Assembly: GCF_014489415.1 (NCBI RefSeq)
Contig: NZ_CP060822.1
Location: forward strand, 2,031,501 to 2,095,500
Direction of reading: 5' to 3'
Origin: Cylindrospermopsis curvispora GIHE-G1
Lineage (GTDB): Bacteria; Cyanobacteriota; Cyanobacteriia; Cyanobacteriales; Nostocaceae
Length of the DNA: 64,000 nucleotides
Below the pieces are notes generated by a model. The model saw only the letters and a list, made by a program, of their open reading frames with translations. It was not told the origin of the DNA and ran no database searches. The position numbers and the translations under genes were made by a program. Below, one piece after another: positions 9,983 to 20,201 of this stretch (position 1 is its first letter; every line of letters begins with the position of its first letter).

Positions 9983-10990
9983 TTATAATGGTGCTGTGTA
10001 GCCCAAAGCCTCCTTAACATCTGCTAAAGTTTGACTGGCTATGGCTTGAGCTTTTTCCCTACCTGTTTTAAGTACGGACTCTAAGTAACCTTTTTCTGTT
10101 ATTATCTCCTTGTACTTTTTTTGAATTGGTTCTAAAGCGTTAATAGTTGTTTCTGTGAGTAAAGGTTTAAACTGTCCCCATCCCATATGAGCACACTCCC
10201 CAGCTACCGCTTCCTTGGTTTTGCCAGATAATAGCATATACAAAGTCAATAAATTATTACATTCAGGACGTGCTGGGTCATCAAAACTCAAACCACGAAC
10301 TGGATCGGTTTTACAGCGTTTAATCTTATTGGCAATTTGGTCTGGTGGATCCAAAACATTAATTCTGCTCAATTCGGAAGGGTCAGACTTAGACATTTTC
10401 CTAGTACCATCAGCTAAACTCATTACCCTGGCGCCCTCTTTCCTAATTAAAGGAGCAGGTAACTTTAATACGGGATGCTCTTGGGCAAACAAGTAATTGA
10501 ACCTATTAACAATATCTCTGGCTAGTTCTAAATGTTGCTTTTGATCTTCACCTACTGGTACTTTATCTGCTTGATACAGCAAAATATCAGCAGCCATTAA
10601 AACCGGATAAATCAATAAACCCGTGCCAACATTTTCCCCCTGTTTAACCGCCTTCTCCTTAAACTGGATCATATCCTGTAGCCAGTTCAAAGGAGTAATA
10701 CAGTTTAGTAACCAACAAAGTTCACTGTGTGCAGATACATGGGATTGTACAAAAATATGTGAGTACTGTAAATCAATACCACAAGCTAAATATAAAGCTG
10801 CAATGGTGTAGGTATCAGCTGCTAAAGTGGCAGGGTTATGTGGTACAGTAATAGCATGTAAATCTACCACACAAAAGAAATTATCATACTGATCCTGCAT
10901 CTCTACCCAGTTGCGAATAGCACCTAAATAGTTACCTAAGTGTAAGTTACCAGTTGGTTGAACTCCAGACAAAACGCGTTGCTTACCCAT
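9983..10990 (-). CDS. trpS: Tryptophanyl-tRNA synthetase
   Basis: A class I aminoacyl-tRNA synthetase that charges tRNA-Trp. With the ATG at 10990 it has 335 residues, the normal bacterial size. It starts MGKQRVLSGVQPTGNLHLGN, which holds the HIGH-type motif (HLGN), and has KMSKS at 198-202. The frame continues upstream to 11095, but those 35 residues are not family-like. The MetF-like gene follows at 38 bp on the same strand. Confidence 0.95.
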   Translation of the reverse strand: MGKQRVLSGVQPTGNLHLGNYLGAIRNWVEMQDQYDNFFCVVDLHAITVPHNPATLAADTYTIAALYLACGIDLQYSHIFVQSHVSAHSELCWLLNCITPLNWLQDMIQFKEKAVKQGENVGTGLLIYPVLMAADILLYQADKVPVGEDQKQHLELARDIVNRFNYLFAQEHPVLKLPAPLIRKEGARVMSLADGTRKMSKSDPSELSRINVLDPPDQIANKIKRCKTDPVRGLSFDDPARPECNNLLTLYMLLSGKTKEAVAGECAHMGWGQFKPLLTETTINALEPIQKKYKEIITEKGYLESVLKTGREKAQAIASQTLADVKEALGYTAPL

Positions 10991-11501
10991 AATTGTTGGT
11001 GATTTTTTTTTGCCAACTACCATTCTACTGTTGTTTTTTAGCCTCCCGCAACTAAAGTTGGGGAGAGATGGCTCAACAAGTCGCGCTAAACTCAATTCAC
11101 ATATATCTTAAATTATGTAGTTTCTGCAAATCTAACATGCTAACTTTTGGGTGACCTATATTGCATTTTTAGATCAAAGATCATAGATTATTCAATTATA
11201 GGAGATAAGTTACAGGAAAATAATTCCAAATTTATTAGGATAGCCAAGGTACTAAGTCTCCTAATTATTTAAATTGTAGTGTAAATTAGTTTACTGATTT
11301 CTGCGTATTTGCCGAGAGGGGTGATTAAGAGTGCTGGATTGGTTTTGATATTTATTCAGCGTGTAAGAGTTATAAATGCTTTTTCTTGACACTTTGTGTC
11401 AACGGTGCTGTTTACCATGGACAAAATCATTGACCTGGAAATAGTAAGGAAGATCTCAGGTAATTTCGGCAAAAATTTCCCATCTTGGAGTTATTCTAAC
11501 C
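10991..11501. other. 511-bp divergent intergenic region (trpS / invertase)
   Basis: A non-coding, AT-rich stretch holding the promoters of two divergent genes. The only clear structure is the palindrome TTGACACTTTGTGTCAA at 11386-11402, about 100 bp before the invertase ATG. No convincing ORF, tRNA or known RNA family was seen. Confidence 0.6.
11386..11402. promoter_or_regulatory. Perfect 7-bp inverted repeat upstream of invertase
   Basis: TTGACAC-TTT-GTGTCAA is a perfect palindrome with a 3-bp centre, and its left half doubles as a -35-like TTGACA. The position about 100 bp before the ATG fits an operator. No regulator is identified, and no good -10 is seen at the expected distance. Confidence 0.35.
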
Positions 11502-12941
11502 ATGCAAGTGAATGAGTCACGCACAAATGCTAATGTGAAGGCAAATATAGAAGCAGAAGCATGGCATTCCTTAGAAAAATCAATTCTTTACTATCAGAAA
11601 CAACCAGTAGGCACATTAGCAGCTGTTGACCCGTCTGTAGAAGCCTTAAACTATGATCAGTGTTTCATCAGAGATTTTGTTTCTTCAGCACTGGTATTTT
11701 TGATTAAGGGAAGAACGGACATTGTTAAAAATTTTCTAGAGGCGACATTAAAGTTACAGCCTAAACAAAAGGACTTGAATCCCTATAAACCAGGTAGAGG
11801 ATTAATTCCAGCCAGCTTTAAAGTTGTCACTAACCATGGTGAAGAGCATTTAGAGGCTGATTTTGGAGAACACGCCATAGCTAGGGTGACCCCAGTAGAC
11901 TCCTGTTTGTGGTGGTTAATCTTATTACGTGCTTATGTGGTAAGTACGAATGATTATGATTTAGTCTACCGACCAGATTTCCAAACAGGTATTCGATTAA
12001 TTCTGGATATTTGTTTAGCAAATCGTTTTGATATGTACCCCACCATACTAGTACCAGATGGTGCTTGTATGATAGATAGACGCATGGGTATTTATGGACA
12101 TCCACTGGAAATACAAGTGTTGTTTTTTGCCGCATTACGTGCAGCAAGGGAGTTGTTAGTTTGTGAAGGTAACGAGGATATAGTAGAAGCAATAGACCAC
12201 AGATTACCATTGTTGTGTGGACATATTCGGGAACATTATTGGATAGACATTAATCGCCTCAGTGACATTTATCGCTTTAAGAGTGAAGAGTACGGAAAAA
12301 CTGCGGTAAACCTTTTCAATATATATGCTGATTCCCTACCCTATTATAATTTAGATAAATGGTTACCAAGAAAGGGAGGTTACTTTGCGGGTAATGTGGG
12401 ACCTTCTCAATTGGATACCCGGTTTTTTACCCTGGGTAATTTAATGGCAGTGATTTGTGATTTAGCCACAAAAACACAAGCACAAGCGGTCATGAATCTA
12501 ATTGAAAAAAGATGGGAAGATTTAGTAGGGGATATGCCAATTAAAATTTGCTTTCCTGCTTTGGAAAATGAAGAGTACAGAGTTGTAACAGGATGTGACC
12601 CTAAAAATATACCTTGGTCTTATCACAATGCTGGAAACTGGCCGGTTTTAATGTGGATGTTAGCTGCAGCAGCGGTGAAAACAGGAAGAGTGAGCATGGC
12701 CCAAGAGGCGATAGAAATCGCTCAATCCAGACTAAGTGAGGATCAGTGGCCAGAGTATTATGATGGTAAAAAGGGTAGATTAATTGGCAAACAGGCGCGA
12801 AAGTATCAGACTTGGACTATTGCGGGATATTTATTGTCTCAGGAAATGATAGAAAATCCCGATAGTTTGTCCTTGGTTAGTTTTGATAAATTGCTTCCCC
12901 AAGGAGCTTTTAAGGCTTGTAAGTTGGAATTTTCCACATAG
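11502..12941 (+). CDS. Neutral/alkaline invertase (GH100)
   Basis: A cytoplasmic sucrose hydrolase of 479 residues, the usual length for cyanobacterial and plant neutral invertases. Family blocks include the early [18 protein letters not shown], which supplies active-site acid residues, [11 protein letters not shown], the middle block [36 protein letters not shown], and late [20 protein letters not shown] with [11 protein letters not shown]. No signal peptide is present. In heterocystous cyanobacteria InvB-type enzymes break down sucrose imported into heterocysts and support N2 fixation. I cannot tell InvA from InvB by eye. Confidence 0.93.
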   Translation: MQVNESRTNANVKANIEAEAWHSLEKSILYYQKQPVGTLAAVDPSVEALNYDQCFIRDFVSSALVFLIKGRTDIVKNFLEATLKLQPKQKDLNPYKPGRGLIPASFKVVTNHGEEHLEADFGEHAIARVTPVDSCLWWLILLRAYVVSTNDYDLVYRPDFQTGIRLILDICLANRFDMYPTILVPDGACMIDRRMGIYGHPLEIQVLFFAALRAARELLVCEGNEDIVEAIDHRLPLLCGHIREHYWIDINRLSDIYRFKSEEYGKTAVNLFNIYADSLPYYNLDKWLPRKGGYFAGNVGPSQLDTRFFTLGNLMAVICDLATKTQAQAVMNLIEKRWEDLVGDMPIKICFPALENEEYRVVTGCDPKNIPWSYHNAGNWPVLMWMLAAAAVKTGRVSMAQEAIEIAQSRLSEDQWPEYYDGKKGRLIGKQARKYQTWTIAGYLLSQEMIENPDSLSLVSFDKLLPQGAFKACKLEFST

Positions 12942-13017
12942 ATACAAGACAAGGAAACCTTGACCCCCGGGGGATCTATCCCCCTAATCTTGATTGTCTC
13001 TTGAGAGTGAGGAGAAG

Positions 13018-13440
13018 TTAATATAGTCCCATTTTCTCCATCATTAATTTTTGTACTCTTTCTTTTAAAACACTATTATTATTAATTTCTGCTGTGATTT
13101 GATTAAACCTATCAACAGTGAGATTGTTTTGGGATACTGTTTCTTCATATTCATTACAATAGTTGATAGCTATTTTCTGGGCATTTCTCGGTAGCAAATT
13201 GATACTGTTTGCGTCGTTACAAATGATTGTGGGGATGGCTCCGGTATTAATTAGAGTTTTAATTTCCTTAAAGGCTTGCTGACGTTTAGGTTCCATAATC
13301 ATTACTGTTTGGGCATAGTTAGTGATTTCGCTACTGGTGATAGCCGGGTTTTGACCGTTAGCATTTAGTGAGAGAGTAGAGATTAAACTAGCAGCAGTGA
13401 GAATTGACAATAGGGGAAATTTTGACAGCTTAGAGAGCAT
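13018..13440 (-). CDS. Secreted DUF4168 protein
   Basis: A 140-residue protein with an N-terminal signal peptide (basic start, hydrophobic stretch to about residue 25, then LNANG). The mature part has the DUF4168 pattern: ITNYAQTVMIMEPKRQQAF, two spaced cysteines (C in IICND and NYCNEY), and LTVDRFNQITAEI. These small periplasmic or secreted proteins are common in cyanobacteria and of unknown function. It is monocistronic, between the invertase terminus (convergent) and holA (same strand, 101 bp away). Confidence 0.85.
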   Translation of the reverse strand: MLSKLSKFPLLSILTAASLISTLSLNANGQNPAITSSEITNYAQTVMIMEPKRQQAFKEIKTLINTGAIPTIICNDANSINLLPRNAQKIAINYCNEYEETVSQNNLTVDRFNQITAEINNNSVLKERVQKLMMEKMGLY

Positions 13441-13541
13441 AATAAAAGTTGATAACTAGTACAAGATTGTTTTGCCCATGGCACGTAAAATAGAGGCTTT
13501 GGGATTGCCATTACCTCTTGATTTAAAATATACAGTCATAT

Positions 13542-14567
13542 TTATGTTAGTAGATTTGATTTATTCTCAGGTTGAAAAGTTCCGGATTTCTGATATAGTT
13601 GGCAAAGTTCAATTACTTTAGTTTGGAGGGTAAGGATTTCGGAAGCTCCTTGCTTGAGACTAACTTCTAATTCCAACAGTAGAGGTAAAGAGAAAACAAG
13701 CTGTTCTACAGATAGGGATTTGACTTCTTGCTGTAAGAAGTAAATCCGTTTAGGATTGCTGACCTCCGCACCTTGGGCGATGGACTGAGGATTGCGCTCT
13801 CCCGATTCCATCATCATTTTTACCCATAGCCAAGTACGGAATTGACCCGTGAGGGTAGCAACTATTCTTAATCCTGGTTCAGCAGCGCCAATTAAATCCG
13901 CTAAAATGCCCAATGCTTTAGCTGAATCACCTGTTTTAATGGTCGCAGCTAATTGAAGGGTGTTGTGAGTGGTATTTCTGACTAGTTGGGTTACAATTGC
14001 ACTATTCAGTGGAATATTACTACTGGCTAAATAAAGACGCAATTTTTCCATTTCTGTGTGGAGAAGTCGGCTATCATTACCAATAGATTCCGCCAAAGTT
14101 TCGGCAACTTGTGGTGTTAGTTTGATACCAAAATCCTGAGCAGCTTGATTCACAGCTTGGACTAATAATTCAGTTTTCCAGGGTGGGATGAGCGAAAACT
14201 CCCGGAAATCAGCAAATTGTTTGAGTAGTTTTGTGGACTTGAGACGTTCATCGGGTTTATGAGGACTAGTCACCAGCAAAAAGGAATTTTCTGGTATCAC
14301 GGGTAAAGTGCGTTTCAGTTCCGAGAATATATTCTCTGGACAATTTTGACACAAGTTGGAGTTGATCAACCAAACCAACCTCCCACCAGCTCCAAAACTG
14401 GGTGTCATAACTTGATTAAGGGCCTGAATTACAGAATCGCCCTGGTCAGGGAGAAAAGTAGTATAATTGAAACTAGTCCATAAAGGGTCAAGAATGCGAT
14501 CGCGCAGTAAGGTAACTGCTTTTTCTATAGCAAAATCATCTTCACCCCAATAAATATAGATTGGCAT
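13542..14567 (-). CDS. holA: DNA polymerase III delta subunit
   Basis: A 341-residue delta subunit of the clamp loader, which opens the beta clamp. The N-terminus MPIYIYWGEDDFAIEKAV has the family's short degenerate P-loop region (YWGEDDF), then a weak AAA+ domain with LVTSPHKPDERLKSTKLLKQ and a C-terminal helical collar domain. Length and layout are normal for cyanobacteria. It is divergent from the TPM-domain gene, with a 95-bp gap holding both promoters. Confidence 0.92.
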   Translation of the reverse strand: MPIYIYWGEDDFAIEKAVTLLRDRILDPLWTSFNYTTFLPDQGDSVIQALNQVMTPSFGAGGRLVWLINSNLCQNCPENIFSELKRTLPVIPENSFLLVTSPHKPDERLKSTKLLKQFADFREFSLIPPWKTELLVQAVNQAAQDFGIKLTPQVAETLAESIGNDSRLLHTEMEKLRLYLASSNIPLNSAIVTQLVRNTTHNTLQLAATIKTGDSAKALGILADLIGAAEPGLRIVATLTGQFRTWLWVKMMMESGERNPQSIAQGAEVSNPKRIYFLQQEVKSLSVEQLVFSLPLLLELEVSLKQGASEILTLQTKVIELCQLYQKSGTFQPENKSNLLT

Positions 14568-14662
14568 GGGTGTGAGCGGAACTTAGGATTTATCCTGGTT
14601 AAATCAGAGTGTTAGAGACGGTTCTATAGTATCGTAATTCTAATGGCATTGTGGGATTCATT

Positions 14663-15400
14663 ATGAAACAGCTACTTAAACAATTATTCAGCACTCCTAA
14701 ATACGTCACTAGCTTGATACTATCAGTATTAGTGATAATCGTATCTGTCCCCATGTTTTCCGCCCCAGCTAGTGCTACGGGCGTGTATCAAATACCTGAT
14801 CTAACCCCCAATACTTGGGTAGTAGACGAAGGAGATGTAATTAGTCGCTTTAATGAGGGGCAAATTGCTAGCGCTTTTCAAGACCTGGCCCAAAAAACCG
14901 GTAAGGAAGTGAGAATAGTAACTATTCATAGGTTCGACTACGGAGAAACACCACAGACTTTTGCTCAGTCCCTATTCAGCAAATGGTTTCCCACACCTGA
15001 AGCTCAGGCAAATCAAGCCATTTTAGTGGTTGATACCCTAACTAACGGCTCTACGATTGTGAGTGGACAGGAGGTGAAAACTCTCCTAACTGATGAAATA
15101 GCTACCAGTGTTACTGCAAAAACCTTGGGAATAGAATTACGTTCTGGTAATAAATACAATCAAGGACTGCTTAAAGTGCGCGATCGCCTGGTAGCAGTGC
15201 TTTCTGGTGAACCTGATCCTGGACCACCGGAGGAGAAAGAAATCATCCAGGTAGAAGGGACATTTGCCACAGCAGAGCAGACTGATAAGAACAAGAGCAA
15301 TTCTACTGCGTGGGTAGTAGGACTGCTAATCGCAGCGACGGTTATTCCCATGGCCACCTATTACCTATACCAAATCAATCAACCATCCAAGGAAGGTTAA
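14663..15400 (+). CDS. TPM-domain (Psb32-like) membrane protein
   Basis: A 245-residue protein with an N-terminal signal or anchor (hydrophobic to the ASA region, about residue 40), a luminal or periplasmic TPM domain starting TWVVDEGDVISRFNEGQI and containing VRIVTIHRFDYGET and QANQAILVVDTLTNG, and a C-terminal membrane helix (WVVGLLIAATVIPMATYYLY). In cyanobacteria this layout matches Psb32, linked to photosystem II repair. I chose the ATG at 14663; a GTG at 14651 is the alternative. It is a single gene convergent with the DUF4346 gene. Confidence 0.85.
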   Translation: MKQLLKQLFSTPKYVTSLILSVLVIIVSVPMFSAPASATGVYQIPDLTPNTWVVDEGDVISRFNEGQIASAFQDLAQKTGKEVRIVTIHRFDYGETPQTFAQSLFSKWFPTPEAQANQAILVVDTLTNGSTIVSGQEVKTLLTDEIATSVTAKTLGIELRSGNKYNQGLLKVRDRLVAVLSGEPDPGPPEEKEIIQVEGTFATAEQTDKNKSNSTAWVVGLLIAATVIPMATYYLYQINQPSKEG

Positions 15401-15425
15401 AGGGAGGGCCACTCCCCACAAATAC

Positions 15426-15809
15426 TTAATCCTGCACGTACTCCTTCCCGGTAACTAAAGCCACTTCAGCTCGGACAAATTCCCGTCCCAAGTAGGCTGC
15501 ATGGTTTAGGAAGCTAACAGGGCAAGGTTGGGTTTGTTCAAAGATTTTCACACACAATTCTTTGGCAGTACGACCACTGAAAACAGTTGTATGATTTCTT
15601 TCCACCTTACCTCGTGCAGGAATGACCTTACCCGTTTCCGGGTCTACAGCTAAACCACGTTCATCAATAAAATTAGTAAAGTGTTTAGCATGAATTAAAC
15701 GCTCATTGGCATCTATATATATTATAAAGTAACCCTGAGGATCAAGGTCAATGTGACGCTGGGAAAGTTTATCGTCAATAGCAGTTAAATCGTCAATTAT
15801 TAAATCCAT
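15426..15809 (-). CDS. DUF4346 protein
   Basis: A 127-residue soluble protein. The core (LDPQGYFIIYIDANERLIHA, then HFTNFIDERGLAVDPETGK and HAAYLGREFVRAEVAL) matches the cyanobacterial DUF4346 family as I know it. No catalytic motif, signal or membrane segment is recognisable, and the function is unknown. It follows the FemAB-like gene by 67 bp on the same strand, so it could be the last gene of that operon. Confidence 0.8.
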   Translation of the reverse strand: MDLIIDDLTAIDDKLSQRHIDLDPQGYFIIYIDANERLIHAKHFTNFIDERGLAVDPETGKVIPARGKVERNHTTVFSGRTAKELCVKIFEQTQPCPVSFLNHAAYLGREFVRAEVALVTGKEYVQD

Positions 15810-15876
15810 GATTGTAGAAAAATATGTCCATATTTTCTTATCTTACAGATCCAAGGTAATTTTTTGTCCGTTGTTT

Positions 15877-17058
15877 TCAAGAGGGATGAGGATTGAAAGG
15901 TAGGTCTGCGTTCATAGCTGTTATTTGTTGTGCTTCATGATGATTTGCCTGGGAAATATAACGGCGTAAAAGTTGACCCAGGTGGTTATGATAAAAGCGG
16001 TGCAAACTGTGATTGGGAGTAGCTGGAAAACCTCGCCGTTGCTTGTGTCTACCACCTGCACCTGGATCAAAAATTTGGATTTTACGGGATATAGCCCACT
16101 CAATAGGTGTATAATAACAAGCATCAAAGTGGAGACAATCTATTTCTTGAAAACTTCCCCAGTAACGTCCATATAACCTGTCATCTTTAAATAAACAAAA
16201 TGACATTCCCAGAGGTTGGCTTGTGGATTGGTGATTATGGGCGGAAAAAAATACTACTCGATGGCGATAATTATGGTACAGACTTTCAAAAAACCTTTTA
16301 GTTAGATATTTACTACCCCACCAACCGAACTTATCACAGGTATCAGAGTAAAATTCGTACATTAATGGAAATAAAGACTGAGGGATCTCCTCACCTGTGA
16401 CAGCTTGGAGTTTTAACCCCGCTGCTTCCACCGCTTTACGTTCTCTTTTAATATTCCTCCTTTGGTTGGCATTAAACATTTTTAAATAATCATCAAAACT
16501 CGCAAAACCGTCATTTTGCCAAATATAGCTGTGGTGTAACCAGGGAATAAAACCCTGTTTTTCTAGCACTAATTGCCATTGGGGGTCAACATATAAAAAA
16601 TGACAGCCAGAAATATTGTGCCTAACACAAAAATCATCAATTTCACGAACCATAACCGCTGTGATTTCTTCCTCATCCTCTCCAGGAGCAATTAGAAAGC
16701 GATAACCTTCAGCAGGAGTAAGGGGTGACATTCCCAATAACTTTGGGTAGTAGTCCACACCTATACGATAAGCTAAATCTGCCCACTGATGATCAAAAAC
16801 AAATTCTCCTTGACTATGCCCTTTTATATAAAGAGGTGCTGCACCAATTAATACATTATCACGCCACAACGTTAAATGGTTTGGTAACCAGCCAGTGTTA
16901 GCAGTGATGCTATGGGAACTTTCCATATTATGTAACCAGCACCATTCCAAAAAGGGGGTTTTTAGGGGTATTGCTAAAGCATCCCAAGCAGTTTGAGGAA
17001 TTTGGCTAATCTGATCACTCCATTGTACACAATAGTTAGATTTCACTTGTTTTACCAT
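15877..17058 (-). CDS. FemAB/GNAT-like acyltransferase (DUF482)
   Basis: A 393-residue protein of the FemAB-like (DUF482, PF04339) group, related to peptidyl- and N-acyltransferases. Typical blocks are TPFLEWCWLHNMESSHS, VFDHQWADLAYRIGVDYYPK, and near the end IEWAISRKIQIFDPGAGGRHK, followed by PNHSLHRFYH. The substrate is unknown. The stop of the DUF4340 gene is only 2 bp upstream of its ATG, so it is in the ABC-exporter operon. Confidence 0.87.
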   Translation of the reverse strand: MVKQVKSNYCVQWSDQISQIPQTAWDALAIPLKTPFLEWCWLHNMESSHSITANTGWLPNHLTLWRDNVLIGAAPLYIKGHSQGEFVFDHQWADLAYRIGVDYYPKLLGMSPLTPAEGYRFLIAPGEDEEEITAVMVREIDDFCVRHNISGCHFLYVDPQWQLVLEKQGFIPWLHHSYIWQNDGFASFDDYLKMFNANQRRNIKRERKAVEAAGLKLQAVTGEEIPQSLFPLMYEFYSDTCDKFGWWGSKYLTKRFFESLYHNYRHRVVFFSAHNHQSTSQPLGMSFCLFKDDRLYGRYWGSFQEIDCLHFDACYYTPIEWAISRKIQIFDPGAGGRHKQRRGFPATPNHSLHRFYHNHLGQLLRRYISQANHHEAQQITAMNADLPFNPHPS

Positions 17059-17060
17059 GG

Positions 17061-17708
17061 TTAGTTTGGGAGATTATGGGAGGATGACAAGGTGGGATCC
17101 TCCCACTCAGATAATTGTCTATTTACCGCATTTGCAAAATCCTTAGATACCAACAGAACCTCTATACTTTGACTATTGCTATCAGTATAATTAACTTTTG
17201 CATATAATAAAGTATTATTAAAGTTAGGTTTACCTAAAACGAGTTGATGCTTTTTTTGACCTTGAAGTTTAACATCAATAACTGCAACAGGTTTATCTAG
17301 CCCAAACTCGCTTAATCGACCAACTGGGACTGGGATGATATTTTCACTTTTACCCTTAGTCAATAAATCTGTCAAATAGGAAACTATAGCTTTCTGTGCT
17401 GGTTTGGGCGTAGTGGATGCAGGTAGTTTCACTAACCATGTTGGCGGTTCCGATTTACTCCTCTGTTCTAAATCCAATGTATAGTCCTGGGTTTTAATGG
17501 TTATTGACTGAATATCACTGGTATTAAAAGAGAAAATTTGCTTTTTTTCCCGTTGATTAGATTCATGAGAACTGTTAGGTTGATTTATTTGTTTTTGGGT
17601 ATTTTGTGCAACTTGTTCTGATTGACTCTTGCGTTTCATTTCATCAAAATAGACAAAACCACCTAAAGCTAGGGCTAAAATTACTAAAACTAAAGTTGTG
17701 TGCTTCAT
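17061..17708 (-). CDS. DUF4340 membrane-anchored protein
   Basis: A 215-residue protein with one N-terminal membrane helix (TTLVLVILALALGGFVYF) and an extracytoplasmic beta-rich domain carrying LSEFGLDKPVAVIDVKLQG, the DUF4340 hallmark. The ATG at 17708 has a good Shine-Dalgarno (GGAG 5 nt before it); an upstream start at 17747 lacks one. DUF4340 genes commonly follow GldG-like genes, as here (46-bp gap), suggesting that it is part of the same exporter complex. Function unknown. Confidence 0.85.
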   Translation of the reverse strand: MKHTTLVLVILALALGGFVYFDEMKRKSQSEQVAQNTQKQINQPNSSHESNQREKKQIFSFNTSDIQSITIKTQDYTLDLEQRSKSEPPTWLVKLPASTTPKPAQKAIVSYLTDLLTKGKSENIIPVPVGRLSEFGLDKPVAVIDVKLQGQKKHQLVLGKPNFNNTLLYAKVNYTDSNSQSIEVLLVSKDFANAVNRQLSEWEDPTLSSSHNLPN

Positions 17709-17754
17709 TTTGCTCCAAAAAAGGTAAGAAAAATAAACAATTATCAATTATCCA

Positions 17755-19332
17755 CTATCTTCTGAACCACCATACAACAACACTGCTCAAAAAACCAATG
17801 AGAGGTAAAACCAATAGAGAGGAAACACCCAGCAAATTGGCTTTCATATTCGACATAATAATCCGACGGTTTGTTTGTTCCTTGGGTCGAATGGATAAAG
17901 GTTGTTCCTGTTTTTGACTTAACCAACTAACTGAATTGAGAAACACATCTCCATTCAATTGTTGTTGAAATAACCCGTCCCTGGCAAACTGTGAATTGCC
18001 AAAAATAACCAGTCGAGATTCTTGAGTCTTAGGTGGGGAATTTTTCTGCATGGGAGATGCTAACTTCTTAGTTAATGCTACACCTAATGTTAAAGGACCC
18101 TTTAAATCCTTACCTTCGTTAAACTCCAGCTTTTCGTTTTCTTGATCACTTTCAGCCCAACTATCAGGATATGCTTTAGTTCTGAGTAGAGGGGTAGAGT
18201 GGATACCAGGAGTGGGTTCTATAAGAATAGGACGTGCGAGAGGATAAAAAGAAATACCGTTGCGAAAATCCTGGGTGATAGGGTGTTCTCCATATTCGGT
18301 AATCAAAGGAGAAGCAGGTCCTAGTCCTAGATTTCCTCCACTGATATCAATAGCCAATCGGTTATCCAATTGCACACCCCAACTTTTTAGTAAAGTATCA
18401 AGTTTTGGGTTATGATTTGGGTCAATCATGAGCATAAGATTGCCACCAATATTCAGATAGTTTTCCAAAGCTGTAATTTCACCTGGCAATAATTCCCGTT
18501 TGGGACTGGCAATTACGACAACCCCAGCATCTGTAGGGACTGTAGTTTGTTGGGTTAAGCTCAGAGGTAGGGAGGTGAAATTATTATCTGTTAATCCTTG
18601 AATAGCTTGGGATATGGAATTCTCAGGATTTTTAGAGTTGGCAATTTCTAATTCACCGTGACCTTGTAAAAAATAAACTTTAGGGGAATCGTTGCTGATA
18701 ATCTTTTGTAGTTGACTGGTTAACTTTACTTCTGATAAACGTTCATTTTCATTGACATCTTGTACAAACTGACGTTTATTATTAAATTCGAGATAGACTT
18801 TACCAAAGTCATTGACTCCAAATTTTCCTGCCAAACCAGGTCTAGTTTGAGGATCGACATATTCAAAGTTAAATTGGGGATTTTGTTCACGATACCTTTG
18901 TAGTAGTTCTTGATCCCCAGGATTTTTTTCTTTGGTGAATAACCAAAGTTTGGCTGGTTGAGGTAGAGTGCGTAGTATTTCTTGAGATTGGGGAGATAGG
19001 GTAAATAACTGGGTTTCTGTTAGGTCTAACCTAATCTGATAGCGATTACCTAAAAAATTGATTAATCCTAAGATTGTTAATACAGCTAATGTGGCAATTA
19101 AAGCATTGGTGTTTGACTGGGTAGAACGTTGTTGCCAAAACTGACTTTTCTGAGCTTGCAGGAGTACCCAAAAAATACAAATTACCGCCCCAGCAGTGAT
19201 AAACCCTAGGGGGAGGATAGTCCATTCCGATGTAGCGCCAATCATTAATCCCAGAGCCAAAAAGAATGGTCCTAATAAGAATCCTAATACAATCAGTGGT
19301 TTGATGAAGTTGATTTTAAGTAGTTGTCTCAT
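17755..19332 (-). CDS. GldG-like ABC transporter auxiliary protein
   Basis: A 525-residue membrane protein: two N-terminal helices, a third near residues 70-95, a large extracytoplasmic region of the GldG type (YREQNPQFNFEYVDPQTRPG; PKVYFLQGHGELEI; GGNLMLMIDPNHNPKLDTLL, a GATase-like fold), and a C-terminal helix. In Bacteroidetes GldG works with GldA and GldF in gliding; in cyanobacteria its role is unknown. The order ATPase, permease, GldG-like, DUF4340 is kept here. Confidence 0.88.
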   Translation of the reverse strand: MRQLLKINFIKPLIVLGFLLGPFFLALGLMIGATSEWTILPLGFITAGAVICIFWVLLQAQKSQFWQQRSTQSNTNALIATLAVLTILGLINFLGNRYQIRLDLTETQLFTLSPQSQEILRTLPQPAKLWLFTKEKNPGDQELLQRYREQNPQFNFEYVDPQTRPGLAGKFGVNDFGKVYLEFNNKRQFVQDVNENERLSEVKLTSQLQKIISNDSPKVYFLQGHGELEIANSKNPENSISQAIQGLTDNNFTSLPLSLTQQTTVPTDAGVVVIASPKRELLPGEITALENYLNIGGNLMLMIDPNHNPKLDTLLKSWGVQLDNRLAIDISGGNLGLGPASPLITEYGEHPITQDFRNGISFYPLARPILIEPTPGIHSTPLLRTKAYPDSWAESDQENEKLEFNEGKDLKGPLTLGVALTKKLASPMQKNSPPKTQESRLVIFGNSQFARDGLFQQQLNGDVFLNSVSWLSQKQEQPLSIRPKEQTNRRIIMSNMKANLLGVSSLLVLPLIGFLSSVVVWWFRR

Positions 19333-19378
19333 TTGTAGTTATGTAAATCTCTGATGATTGTGACTCTTACTAAAGTGA

Positions 19379-20200
19379 CTATTGGCGTTGAAAACGCAGA
19401 GCATCTATTGATTGAGCAGTCAAAAAAATTCCCAGAATAATATAGCTGGCAAATAGTATGAAGCTACTGCTATCTAAAATTCCCTTGATTAAGGTGTTGT
19501 AGTGTTTCAACAGCGATAGATAACTCAGAATTTGTCCTAGTAAGCCTGGTAATGCTTGTGATAGGGAATCTATTAATAAGATTAGGATAACCACCACAAA
19601 GGTCAAGATTGCCGCTAAAACAGTACTACTTGTTAAGGAGGAAATGAACATTCCCAAGGATAAAATTGACGCAGCTAGGAGTATTAGTCCTAGATTGCTA
19701 ATCAAAGGAATGACCAAAGACATGGGTGGATTTGATTCGCTAACGACTATGATCTGTAGTCCTATTATTGGTAAGAGTATACTGATGAAAAATGTTAAAA
19801 CTCCCAACAGTTTACCTAGAGCCACCGCCCAGTTAGTAATTGGTGAGGTGGCTAACAATTCTAAGGTTCCTAATTTCCGTTCTTCTGCGTAAAGTCCCAT
19901 GGAAAGAATAGGTAAAACAAATAATAATAACCAACTTATCCGATCTAAGAATGCCCGAATAAACTCGTATGGTACGTCTATGGGAGGAATGGGTACTCCA
20001 AATTGTTGTCCCTGTAAATCATACATGGAAACTGTAGGTAAAATTCCTCCTGGACCTAATAATATAAGTATGAAAAATACACTGGCAATAAACCAAAAGA
20101 TGCCCGCTATTCCATAGGCTAATGGTGATACAAAATAACTTTGTAATTCTCGCCGATAAATGGCAATTATATTAGGAATTATGATACCTATATTACCCAT
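19379..20200 (-). CDS. ABC-2 type permease (GldF-like)
   Basis: A 273-residue inner-membrane permease with about six hydrophobic segments. YRRELQSYFVSPLAYGIAGI at the start and EERKLGTLELLATSPITNW after the second helix are typical of ABC-2 (GldF/NosY-like) permeases. It starts 1 bp after the ATPase stop codon, so the two are translationally coupled. It should pair with that ATPase. The exported substrate is not evident. Confidence 0.9.
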   Translation of the reverse strand: MGNIGIIIPNIIAIYRRELQSYFVSPLAYGIAGIFWFIASVFFILILLGPGGILPTVSMYDLQGQQFGVPIPPIDVPYEFIRAFLDRISWLLLFVLPILSMGLYAEERKLGTLELLATSPITNWAVALGKLLGVLTFFISILLPIIGLQIIVVSESNPPMSLVIPLISNLGLILLAASILSLGMFISSLTSSTVLAAILTFVVVILILLIDSLSQALPGLLGQILSYLSLLKHYNTLIKGILDSSSFILFASYIILGIFLTAQSIDALRFQRQ

Positions 20201-20201
20201 A

